NCBI RefSeq assembly: GCF_014208105.1
Contig: NZ_JACHMQ010000001.1
Span: 4,092,001 to 4,156,000, forward strand
Source of the DNA: Actinomadura coerulea
Lineage (GTDB): Bacteria > Actinomycetota > Actinomycetes > Streptosporangiales > Streptosporangiaceae
Direction: 5' to 3'
Length of the DNA: 64,000 bases
Shown: in pieces, positions 43,668-51,044 of the stretch
Numbering within the stretch: the first letter of the stretch is position 1
Layout of the letters: every line of letters begins with the position of its first letter
The notes under the pieces: model-generated
What the model saw: only the letters and a program-made list of their open reading frames with translations
Told to the model about the DNA's origin: nothing
Databases searched by the model: none
Program-made: the position numbers and the translations under genes

Positions 43668-43676
43668 CGACCGGTC

Positions 43677-43711
43677 GACGGGGCCGCGGCGAGGTTCGCC
43701 GCGGCCCCGTC
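43677..43711. terminator. 16-bp perfect hairpin after the XRE-DUF397 unit
   Basis: GACGGGGCCGCGGCGA (43677-43692) pairs with TCGCCGCGGCCCCGTC (43696-43711) around a 3-nt loop, 9 bp after the stop. It is a strong 3'-end hairpin without a T-run and separates the trio from the KstR-type promoter. Confidence 0.8.
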
Positions 43712-43782
43712 GCCGTATCCGACCCCCGCACCGCGCCTTCGCTCGCCCCCTCCCCGGCCCCGGGCGCACCCCCTTCCGAGAA

Positions 43783-43800
43783 ACTAGAACGTGTTCTAGT
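43783..43800 (+). promoter_or_regulatory. Candidate KstR operator
   Basis: ACTAGAACGTGTTCTAGT is an exact 18-bp palindrome. It contains TAGAAC-GT-GTTCTA, the KstR box (TnnAACnnGTTnnA) of mycobacteria and rhodococci. It lies 34 bp upstream of the F420-oxidoreductase start and overlaps a TAGTAT that could be the -10, a suitable position for repression. Confidence 0.75.
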
Positions 43801-43833
43801 ATCGCCGGTGCGTCGACTACCGGAGGATGCAAC

Positions 43834-44853
43834 GTGACCGCGGAACTCAAGCTCGGCATCAACGTCGGCTACTGGCAGCGCGACCCCGACGACCAGACCG
43901 AGACGGTGCTGGCCGCCGAGCGCTGCGGCTACGACTCGGTGTTCACCGCCGAGGCGTACGGCTCGGACGCGTTCACCACGCTGGCCTGGTACGGCGCCCG
44001 CACGTCCCGGATCAAGCTGGGCACGGCCGTCGTCCAGATGTCGGCGCGGACCCCGGCGGCCACCGCGATGCACGCGCTCACCCTGGACGCCCTGTCGGGC
44101 GGGCGGGTGATCCTCGGGCTCGGCGCGTCCGGCCCGCAGGTCGTGGAGGGCTGGTACGGGCAGCCGTTCCCGAAGCCGCTCGCCCGCACCCGCGAGTACC
44201 TCGACATCGTCCGGCAGGTGTGGCGCCGCGAGGAGCCGGTGACCAGCGAGGGCCCGCACTACCCGCTGCCCTACCCCGGCGGGTCGGGCCTCGGCAAGCC
44301 GCTGAAGTCGATCGCCCACCCCGTCCGCCCGGAGATCCCCGTCTACCTGGGCGCCGAGGGCCCGAAGAACGTCGCGCTGTCCGCCGAGGTCGCGCAGGGC
44401 TGGCTGCCGCTGTTCGTCGACCCCGAGCAGATCGGGCCCGTCTTCGGCGGGTCGCTGGCCGGGCGCCCGGAGGGCTTCGAGATCGCCGCGACCGTCACCA
44501 CGATCGTCACCGACGACCTGGCGTCCGCGCTGGAGTTCGCCAAGATCCCGCTCGCCTTCTACATCGGCGGGATGGGCGCCAAGGACCGCAACTTCCACCT
44601 CGACCTGATCGGCCGGCTCGGCTACGCGGAGGAGGCGGGACGGGTCCAGGAGCTGTTCCTGAGCGGCCGCCGGGACGAGGCGATCAAGGCCGTCCCGGAC
44701 GCGCTGGCCGACGCGATCTCACTCCTGGGCCCCCTCGGGAGGATCAAGGAGAGGCTGCGGCTGTGGCGCGACAGCCCGGTCACCACCCTGCTGATCGCCG
44801 GGGTGCGGGACGAGCCGACGCTGCGCGCCATCAAGGAGATGGCCGACTCCTGA
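43834..44853 (+). CDS. LLM-class F420-dependent oxidoreductase (Rv3520c-like)
   Basis: 339 residues. The luciferase-like TIM barrel pattern is complete: LGINVGYWQRDPDDQTETVLAAERCGYDSVF near the start, KLGTAVVQMSARTPAATAMHALTLD, and GRVILGLGASGPQVVEGWYG. The last two are typical of F420-binding members such as M. tuberculosis Rv3520c. The likely reaction is hydride transfer between F420H2 and a lipid- or sterol-related substrate. The GTG start is 34 bp behind a KstR-type palindrome. The ThDP enzyme gene follows after about 100 bp and may be on the same transcript. Confidence 0.93.
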   Translation: MTAELKLGINVGYWQRDPDDQTETVLAAERCGYDSVFTAEAYGSDAFTTLAWYGARTSRIKLGTAVVQMSARTPAATAMHALTLDALSGGRVILGLGASGPQVVEGWYGQPFPKPLARTREYLDIVRQVWRREEPVTSEGPHYPLPYPGGSGLGKPLKSIAHPVRPEIPVYLGAEGPKNVALSAEVAQGWLPLFVDPEQIGPVFGGSLAGRPEGFEIAATVTTIVTDDLASALEFAKIPLAFYIGGMGAKDRNFHLDLIGRLGYAEEAGRVQELFLSGRRDEAIKAVPDALADAISLLGPLGRIKERLRLWRDSPVTTLLIAGVRDEPTLRAIKEMADS

Positions 44854-44950
44854 GAGATCGAGAACACATCTTCGCGCGGAATGGAGGTAGGGACCCGGGT
44901 GCTGCACGGAAGGCACCCAGGACAGACGCACACTGGAGATGAGACGCACG

Positions 44951-46711
44951 ATGTCCACGCAGGACGCCGCCCGGCTTCTCGTCAGGACCCTTGAGGCGGA
45001 GGGCGTCGAGTACGTCTTCGGCATTCCGGGTGAGGAGAACATCCATTTCGTCGACGCGCTGAACGACTCCCCGATCCGCTACGTGCTCGTCCGGCACGAG
45101 CAGGGCGCCGCGTTCATGGCGGAGATCTACGGGCGCCTCACCGGGAAGGCGGGCGTGGCCTCCGCCACGCTCGGCCCCGGCGCGATCAACCTCCAGCTCG
45201 GCGTCGCGGACGCCACCACCAACAGCACGCCCGTCGTCGCGATCTCCGCCCAGGTGGGCCTGGACCGGATCTACAAGGAGTCGCACCAGATCGTCGACCT
45301 GGTGTCCCTGTTCCGCCCGATCACCAAGTGGTCGGAGCTGGCCCCGCGGGCGGAGGCGCTGCCCGAGATGGTGCGCAAGGCGTTCAAGACGGCGCAGACC
45401 GAACGCCCCGGCGCCGTGTACCTGGCGATCCCGGAGGACGTCGAGTCGGCCGAGGTCTCCGCCGACCTCGCTCCCCTGCCGGTGAACGTCGTGCGCTCGC
45501 AGGAGCCCTCCGCGGCCCAGATCGCCCGCGCCGCCGACGTGATCGCGCTCGCGCGGAGGCCGATCGTGCTGGCCGGCCACGGCGCCACCCGGGCCCGCGC
45601 GAGCGACGCCCTGGTGTACTTCTCCGAGCGCCTCGGCCTGCCGGTCGCCACCACCTTCAACGGCAAGGGCGTCTTCCCCGACGACCACCGCAACGCCCTC
45701 GGCGCGGTCGGCTTCATGCGCCACGACCACGTCAACTTCGGATTCGACGAGGCGGACGTGCTGATCGCCGTCGGCTACGAGCTCCAGGAGTTCGACCCCG
45801 TCAAGATCAACCCGAACGCGGACAAGAAGATCATCCACATCCACCAGTCGCCCGCCGAGGTCGACGACCACTACCCGGTCGAGGTCGGCATCCAGGGGGA
45901 CGTGTCCCGGTCGCTGCGCGCGCTCGCCGACTCGGTCCACCGCCGCTTCGACGTGAACGGGACCGACCGTCCTCCAGCCCCCGCCCACCACCATCCAACG
46001 GACGAGCTCCGCTCGACGGACCGTCCTCCAGCCCCCGCCCACCACCATCCAACGGACGAGCTCCGCTCGACGGGTCAGAAGATCCGCCGGATGCTCCAGG
46101 AGGAGCTGGCCGAGGGCGCGACCGAGGACGGCTACCCGCTCTCCCCCCGCCGCATCGTCGCCGACGTCCGCGCCGCGATGGGCCGCGGCGACATCGTCCT
46201 GGCCGACACCGGCGCGGTGAAGATGTGGATGGCGCGCATGTATCCGACCTACGAGCCGAACACGCTGCTGGTGTCCAACGGCCTGTCCTCGATGGGCTTC
46301 TCCGTCCCCGGCGCGATCGCCGCGAAGCTCGCGCACCCGGACCGCAGGGTCCTGGCAGCGACGGGCGACGGCGCGTTCCTGATGAACTCCCAGGAGCTGG
46401 AGACGGCCGTCCGCGAGAACATCCCCATCACCGTGCTGATCTGGGACGACTCCGCCTACGGGCTGATCGAGTGGAAGATGGACCTCGACATCGGGCGCAG
46501 CTCGAACACCAGGTTCGGCAACCCCGACTTCGTCCGGTACGCCGAGAGCTTCGGCGCCCGCGGCTACCGCGTCGAGTCGGCCGCCGAGCTGCTGCCCACC
46601 CTCCGCAAGGCCCTCGCGGAGGACGCGGTGTCCGTCGTCGCCGTCCCGGTCGACTACTCCCACAACCTTCGGCTGACCGACAAGCTCGGCGAGCTCACCG
46701 GCCCCTTCTGA
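44951..46711 (+). CDS. ThDP-dependent acetolactate synthase-type enzyme with an in-frame tandem insertion
   Basis: 586 residues from the ATG at 44951 (an ATG at 44939 has no usable ribosome-site spacing). The PYR domain has FGIPGEENIHF and the catalytic Glu in RHEQGAAFMAE. The PP domain has GDGAFLMNSQELETA and a DDSAYG end of the ThDP/Mg motif. It is related to acetohydroxyacid synthase large subunits, but no small subunit (ilvN) is adjacent, so another ThDP reaction is equally likely. Residues 339-374 are two identical 18-residue copies in the linker before the PP domain. Their codons (CGT, CCT, CCA, CAT) are unlike the rest of the gene. Confidence 0.9.
   Translation: MSTQDAARLLVRTLEAEGVEYVFGIPGEENIHFVDALNDSPIRYVLVRHEQGAAFMAEIYGRLTGKAGVASATLGPGAINLQLGVADATTNSTPVVAISAQVGLDRIYKESHQIVDLVSLFRPITKWSELAPRAEALPEMVRKAFKTAQTERPGAVYLAIPEDVESAEVSADLAPLPVNVVRSQEPSAAQIARAADVIALARRPIVLAGHGATRARASDALVYFSERLGLPVATTFNGKGVFPDDHRNALGAVGFMRHDHVNFGFDEADVLIAVGYELQEFDPVKINPNADKKIIHIHQSPAEVDDHYPVEVGIQGDVSRSLRALADSVHRRFDVNGTDRPPAPAHHHPTDELRSTDRPPAPAHHHPTDELRSTGQKIRRMLQEELAEGATEDGYPLSPRRIVADVRAAMGRGDIVLADTGAVKMWMARMYPTYEPNTLLVSNGLSSMGFSVPGAIAAKLAHPDRRVLAATGDGAFLMNSQELETAVRENIPITVLIWDDSAYGLIEWKMDLDIGRSSNTRFGNPDFVRYAESFGARGYRVESAAELLPTLRKALAEDAVSVVAVPVDYSHNLRLTDKLGELTGPF
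45965..46072 (+). repeat. Perfect 54-bp tandem duplication inside the ThDP-enzyme gene
   Basis: Copies 45965-46018 and 46019-46072 are identical and in frame, each coding DRPPAPAHHHPTDELRST. The unit contains the palindromic core CGAGCTCCGCTCG. It uses A/T-ending codons, unlike the flanking gene, which suggests recent acquisition and duplication of a palindromic element. Confidence 0.97.
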
Positions 46712-46730
46712 CGCCGCCCGCGGCGGCCGG

Positions 46731-47531
46731 TCAGGCGCGGCAGACGATCTCGCCGTGGGTGACGGAGTACCAGCCGTCCTCGGCCGCCGCCCACGCCTTC
46801 CAGCCCTCGTAGACGCGCTGGAGCTCGGCGCGGGTGGCGTGGCCTCCGGCGACGGCGTGGTCGGCGACCGACGACCTGACCAGGCGGCCGCCCCAGGACT
46901 CGCTCCACCACTCGCGCTCCTGCGGGGTGGCATAGCACCAGGCGGAGGCGGACGCGGTGACGTCGGTGAACCCGGCGGCGCGCGCCCAGGAGACGAGGCG
47001 GCGGCCGGCGTCGGGCTCGCCGCCGTTGCCCCGCGCGACCTCGTAGTAGATCGGCAGCCAGGCGTCCATGCCGGGCGGGTTCGGGTGCCAGGCCATGGTG
47101 CCGAAGTCGGCCTCGCGCACGGCGACGATCCCGCCGGGTCTCGCCACGCGGCGCATCTCCCGCAGCGCCTGGACCGGATCGCCGACGTGCTGCAGGACCT
47201 GGTGCGCGTGGACGACGTCGAACGTGCCGTCGGGATGCTCCAGGGCGTGGACGTCGGCCACCGCGAACTCGACGTTGTCCAGCGAGGCGGTGTTCCCGCG
47301 CGCCTCGTCCAGGACGGCCTCGGCCGAGTCGGCGGCGACGACGCGGCCCGGCGCGACGCGTTCGGCGATCCCGGCCGTGATGGTGCCCGGCCCGCAGCCG
47401 ACGTCCAGCACCGACAGGCCGGGCCGCAGGTGCTCGATCAGGTGGGCGGCGGAGTTCTCGACCGTGCGCCACTGGTGCGAGCTCAGGACGCTCTCGTGGT
47501 GGCCGTGGGTGTAGGTCGCCTTCGCGGTCAA
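46731..47531 (-). CDS. Class I SAM-dependent methyltransferase
   Basis: 266 residues from a TTG at 47531 with GAGAGG 8 nt upstream; the family N-terminus TAKATYTHGHHESVLSSH supports that start. Motif I is VLDVGCGPGTITAGIAERV, then VAADSAEAVL, VADVHALEHPDGTFDVVHAHQVLQH and VARPGGIVAVREADFG. It is a UbiE/COQ5-like small-molecule methyltransferase. The substrate is unknown. A GTG at 47540 is an alternative start but touches the ribosome site. It is convergent with the ThDP gene (20 bp apart). An A+T-rich palindrome lies upstream. Confidence 0.9.
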   Translation of the reverse strand: MTAKATYTHGHHESVLSSHQWRTVENSAAHLIEHLRPGLSVLDVGCGPGTITAGIAERVAPGRVVAADSAEAVLDEARGNTASLDNVEFAVADVHALEHPDGTFDVVHAHQVLQHVGDPVQALREMRRVARPGGIVAVREADFGTMAWHPNPPGMDAWLPIYYEVARGNGGEPDAGRRLVSWARAAGFTDVTASASAWCYATPQEREWWSESWGGRLVRSSVADHAVAGGHATRAELQRVYEGWKAWAAAEDGWYSVTHGEIVCRA

Positions 47532-47574
47532 TGGGATCACCTCTCTGTGTCCGGTGTCCCTACCGTACGGCCGC

Positions 47575-47591
47575 TTCTCAAATTTTGAGAA
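47575..47591 (-). promoter_or_regulatory. A+T-rich palindrome upstream of the methyltransferase gene
   Basis: TTCTCAA-ATT-TTGAGAA is a perfect 7-bp inverted repeat in the lowest-G+C stretch of the neighbourhood (47575-47615). It lies 44 bp upstream of the TTG start and is a good candidate operator. The regulator is unknown. Confidence 0.5.
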
Positions 47592-47625
47592 ATGTGTATC
47601 AACATATGAGACAACCGGGCATGAA

Positions 47626-47659
47626 GAAAGGGATCGGGGCACCGGCCCCGATCCCTTTC
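47626..47659. terminator. 15-bp hairpin after the 68-residue gene
   Basis: GAAAGGGATCGGGGC (47626-47640) and GCCCCGATCCCTTTC (47645-47659) pair perfectly around a 4-nt loop. It lies 14 bp beyond the stop codon at 47674 on the minus strand. On that strand the hairpin is followed by TTCATG, so it is a weak intrinsic terminator at best. Confidence 0.7.
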
Positions 47660-47673
47660 CGGGTGGGTGTGCG

Positions 47674-47880
47674 TCAGGCAGCCACGGCGACGCGGCGCGC
47701 GGGCAGGGGCTGCGGGCGCACCGGCAGTGCCTCGACCGCCGCGAGCGGGGCCGCGGTCTCGGCGTAGCCGTTCAGCGCCGCATGGGTGAGCTCGGTGAGC
47801 CACGGCTCGACGACGGTCCGCTCGGCGGGCCCGTCAAGCCGCGGCTGGGTGAGATGGAACGTGCCGGTCGCTGCGCTCAC
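47674..47880 (-). CDS. Small protein of unknown function (68 residues)
   Basis: From a GTG at 47880 (an in-frame TTG at 47886 sits closer to an AAGGGG). The product reads SAATGTFHLTQPRLDGPAERTVV, then a helix (EPWLTELTHAALNGYAETA) and a Pro/Arg-rich end. I do not recognise a family. A strong hairpin closes the transcript, which supports a real small gene. A longer frame from a GTG at 47931 is open but less likely. Confidence 0.6.
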   Translation of the reverse strand: MSAATGTFHLTQPRLDGPAERTVVEPWLTELTHAALNGYAETAAPLAAVEALPVRPQPLPARRVAVAA

Positions 47881-48056
47881 TGCCAACGCCCCTTCCTTCG
47901 CCCGGTGGGGCCGCGCCTGTGCGAGCGCCACCGTCCGTCACATACCCCTAGGTACGTCGTTGAAAGCGATCTGGTTCGGCATCTGTTCCCGATGTCTCCC
48001 AAATCACAAGGTCAACGCTACGCGGGGGGTCTGACATTCTCGAGCCCTCATTCGGT

Positions 48057-50054
48057 CTAGTCGGGGCGCGGGGCGGGGTCGGCGGTCACGGAGCGCAACA
48101 GCGGGCGGCTCAGCGCGCTCGCGCCCAGGACGCCCCCGAAGCCGAGGACGACGAAGCCCGCTAGCCCTGCCAGGCCCGAGAGCCCGAACCCCTGGGCGAA
48201 CGGCAGGCCGAAGAGCAGGCCGGTCAGCAGCGAGCCCCCGCCCATGACGGCGAGGGGGATCAGCGTCTCCTGGCGGCGCGCCCGGTCCAGGACGGACAGG
48301 GGCGTGCCCGCCAGGCGCAGCATCGCGTACGTCTGCCTGCGGTCCAGGACGGCGGACGCCCCGGTGATGCCCGCGCTCGTGGTCCCCACCAGGAACGAGA
48401 CGGCGAGGACGATCAGCGCGCCGGTGCGCAGGTCGGCCACCAGGAAGTCGCCGGTCACCTCGTCGTCGGCCGGCGTCGTGGCGACCTTGCCCGGGACCAG
48501 GCCGGTCAGCGCCGTGCGGGCCCGGTCGACTGCGGCCGGGCCGCCGGAGACGGTGACCGTCACGACGCCGGTGGGGCCTACGGGGGCGCCGGCGGCCGGG
48601 GGGCCGCCCTCCGTCTCGATCCTGCGCACCGAGACTCCCGCACCGAGACCCGCGAGCCTGCCCTTCGCCTGCTCGGCGACGGCGGCGGACCGCTCGTACG
48701 GGACGGCCAGTCTCAGCTCGTCCCGCGGCTGACCGGCCGACGGATGCGCGTTCAGCAGGGCGAGGAACCCGGCCACGAAGCCGGTCAGCGCGACGCCGGC
48801 GACCGTCCGCCAGGCCGAGCGCGGGTCGTCCATGAGGCGGCGCCCGGCCAGCAGCCGGGCCGGGCCGCGCGCCGTGCCGACCGTGACGCGGCCGATGACC
48901 GCCACCACCCACGGGCCGGCGAAGTTGATCGCGAGGAAGGCCAGCACCAGGAAGACCATCAGAACGATCATGCCCGCCCGGCCCATGTCGATCAGGCCGC
49001 CGCCCACCGCGCCGAAGGCGGCCACGACGGCGAGCAGCGCGGCGACCCGGACGGCCCGCATGCCGGGCGGGGTCTCGCGGCGCGCGACGCCGAGGGGGCC
49101 GACGACCACGCGGCGCAGGCCGGCGACGGCGCTGGCGCCGACGAGCACGGGCACCGCCGCGATCAGTCCCGCGAGGACGAGCGGGCTCGGCCACAGGTCC
49201 CCGGCGAACCAGCCGCCGCCCGCGATCGTGACCCGGGTGAGCGGCGGCACCGCCGCCGCGTACAGAGCGAGCCCGGCCGCCGCGCCCCCGGCGGCCGTCA
49301 GCACCGCCTCGGTCGCGGTGATCGCGACGACCTGGCCGGGGGTGGCGCCGACCAGCCGCAGCGCCGCGAGCCGGCTGTCGCGGCGGGCCACCGTGAGCCG
49401 GGCCGCGGCGCCGCCGAACACCAGCAGCGGCACGGCCATCAGCACCGACGCCAGGCCCGCCAGCAGCAGGTAGACGCCCGCCGACCAGGACGCGCCGGTC
49501 GCGAACCGGTCGACGCGCGAGGGGCCGCCGGTCGTCCCCAGATGCTCGACGGCGCCCCGGCCGGCGGTCATGGCGGGGTCGTCCGGGGCGCGCCCGACCA
49601 CCGCGACGAGCTCTCCGGGGTGGACGAGCGCGCCGCGCCCGAGGATTCCCGCCCGGGAGGGGAACCGCCGGGCGAGCCGGTCGGCGGGCAGGTCCCGCAT
49701 CAGGCGCGCCAGGGCGGGCGACGTCCACACCTCGCCGGGCTTCGGGAAGCGGGTCATACCGGGCGGGACGGGGGCGTCGGCCCTCAGCGCGGCCAGGTCC
49801 ACGACCGTGATCGGCTTCCCCCGGACGTAGTCGGTCGACAGCGCCTCGACCATCGAGGGGTTCGCGGCCGGCTTCCCCGGATGCCGCCAGGCGTCGGCGT
49901 GGGCGCGCTGGAGGAACGCGTGGTCGGCGCCCACCGCGAACAGCAGGAGCCCCGTCGAGATGGCCACGGCGGCAAGGGTCAGGAGCGAGCCGAGCGCGTT
50001 GTTCCAGCCGCCACCGCGCAGCAGGCGCCAGGAGAGTTCCACTGCCGTGCGCAT
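48057..50054 (-). CDS. ABC transporter permease, FtsX/MacB-like
   Basis: 665 residues with about ten hydrophobic segments. The first is at 18-36, a large extracytoplasmic region covers about 45-170, and the remainder are in two FtsX-type blocks (SRLAALRLVGATPGQVVAITATEAVL is the classic FtsX coupling-helix region). It partners the ATPase encoded just upstream, with their stop and start overlapping as ATGA. Exporters of this type move peptides or antibiotics or confer resistance. The divergent two-component system is a likely controller. Confidence 0.92.
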   Translation of the reverse strand: MRTAVELSWRLLRGGGWNNALGSLLTLAAVAISTGLLLFAVGADHAFLQRAHADAWRHPGKPAANPSMVEALSTDYVRGKPITVVDLAALRADAPVPPGMTRFPKPGEVWTSPALARLMRDLPADRLARRFPSRAGILGRGALVHPGELVAVVGRAPDDPAMTAGRGAVEHLGTTGGPSRVDRFATGASWSAGVYLLLAGLASVLMAVPLLVFGGAAARLTVARRDSRLAALRLVGATPGQVVAITATEAVLTAAGGAAAGLALYAAAVPPLTRVTIAGGGWFAGDLWPSPLVLAGLIAAVPVLVGASAVAGLRRVVVGPLGVARRETPPGMRAVRVAALLAVVAAFGAVGGGLIDMGRAGMIVLMVFLVLAFLAINFAGPWVVAVIGRVTVGTARGPARLLAGRRLMDDPRSAWRTVAGVALTGFVAGFLALLNAHPSAGQPRDELRLAVPYERSAAVAEQAKGRLAGLGAGVSVRRIETEGGPPAAGAPVGPTGVVTVTVSGGPAAVDRARTALTGLVPGKVATTPADDEVTGDFLVADLRTGALIVLAVSFLVGTTSAGITGASAVLDRRQTYAMLRLAGTPLSVLDRARRQETLIPLAVMGGGSLLTGLLFGLPFAQGFGLSGLAGLAGFVVLGFGGVLGASALSRPLLRSVTADPAPRPD

Positions 50055-50737
50055 CAGGCCGTCCTCTCCAGGGGCGGCCGGACGCGGCCGTCGCGGACCT
50101 CCACGACGCGGTCGCACCAGGCCGCCACCGAGGGATCGTGGGTGACGACGACCAGGGACGCGCCGTTGTGCCTGGTGGCGTCCACGAGCAGCCGCATGGT
50201 GTCGTGGCCGGTCGCCTGGTCGAGCGCGCCCGTCGGCTCGTCGGCGAACACGACGGCCGGGAGGGGCACGAGCGCGCGGGCGATCGCGACGCGCTGCGCC
50301 TGGCCGCCCGACAGCTCGCCCGGGCGCCGGTGCTCCAGCCCGTCCAGGCCGAGCGGCCCGAACCAGTCGCGCGCCGCCCGCACCGCCTCCCGCCTGGGCG
50401 TGCCGTTCAGCATCAGCGGCAGCGCGACGTTCTCCACGGCGGGCAGCTCGGGGAGCAGCTGCCCGAACTGGAACACGAAGCCGAACCGGCTCCGGCGCAG
50501 CGCGCTGCGCCGGAGCTCGCCGAGCGCGTCGATCCGCAGGCCGAGCAGGTGCACCTCCCCCGCGTCCGGCTTCATGATCCCGGCGAGGCAGTGCAGCAGC
50601 GTCGACTTGCCCGACCCGGACGGACCCGTGATCGCCACGGCCTCGGCGCGGCCCACGGCCAGGTCGACGCCGTCCAGCGCGACGGCCGTCCCGAAGCGCT
50701 TCACCAGCCCGCGGCCGAGCAGGACGGGCTCGCTCAC
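50054..50737 (-). CDS. ABC transporter ATP-binding protein (MacB/LolD-like)
   Basis: 227 residues. Walker A GPSGSGKST near residue 38, Q-loop FQFGQLLPELPAVENV, signature LSGGQAQRVAIARAL, Walker B VVFADEPTGALD and switch His in VVVTHDP are all intact. The start is a GTG overlapping the stop of the 63-residue gene (GTGA). It energises the FtsX-like permease downstream. Confidence 0.96.
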   Translation of the reverse strand: MSEPVLLGRGLVKRFGTAVALDGVDLAVGRAEAVAITGPSGSGKSTLLHCLAGIMKPDAGEVHLLGLRIDALGELRRSALRRSRFGFVFQFGQLLPELPAVENVALPLMLNGTPRREAVRAARDWFGPLGLDGLEHRRPGELSGGQAQRVAIARALVPLPAVVFADEPTGALDQATGHDTMRLLVDATRHNGASLVVVTHDPSVAAWCDRVVEVRDGRVRPPLERTA

Positions 50738-50925
50738 GCCGCCTCCCCCCGCTCTCGCGCCGCGCCCGGCCCGTTCTGCGGACGCAGGTCGACGACGGTG
50801 CCGGGCGGACGGGTGCGGCGCCGGTCGCGGACGGACTCGGCGATCTCCATGGCGGGCATCACGACGCCGCCGTAGACCACGAACGCGGCGAACGCGGCGG
50901 CGAGGGGAACGAAGAGCAGATACAT
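50734..50925 (-). CDS. Small single-helix membrane protein at the head of the ABC operon
   Basis: 63 residues. One hydrophobic helix (YLLFVPLAAAFAAFVVYGGVVM) is followed by a charged cytoplasmic tail (EIAESVRDRRRTRPPG). It overlaps the ATPase start by 4 bp, so it is made in step with the exporter and may be an accessory or assembly subunit. No family is recognised. The start ATG is at 50925. Confidence 0.75.
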   Translation of the reverse strand: MYLLFVPLAAAFAAFVVYGGVVMPAMEIAESVRDRRRTRPPGTVVDLRPQNGPGAARERGEAA

Positions 50926-51030
50926 GGCTCAAGCGTGCGCCGCGCCGCCACCCGGCCGCATCGGACGCGAAGCCGGTCCCGGAGGCCGCGGATCGGCCGA
51001 ATGGCCGATCCGGCACTCCGCACCGGGTCG

Positions 51031-51036
51031 TACGCT
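51031..51036 (+). promoter_or_regulatory. -10 element of the histidine-kinase gene, probably leaderless
   Basis: TACGCT fits TAnnnT. The in-frame GTG at 51045 lies 8 nt beyond it and no ribosome-binding site is visible, so the mRNA likely begins at the start codon. The promoter sits in the 119-bp gap shared with the divergent ABC operon. Confidence 0.5.
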
Positions 51037-51044
51037 GCGTGAAC

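Noticed and set aside
45965..46072. A CRISPR or satellite array
   Set aside because: Only two units, directly adjacent with no spacers and in frame with an enzyme gene.
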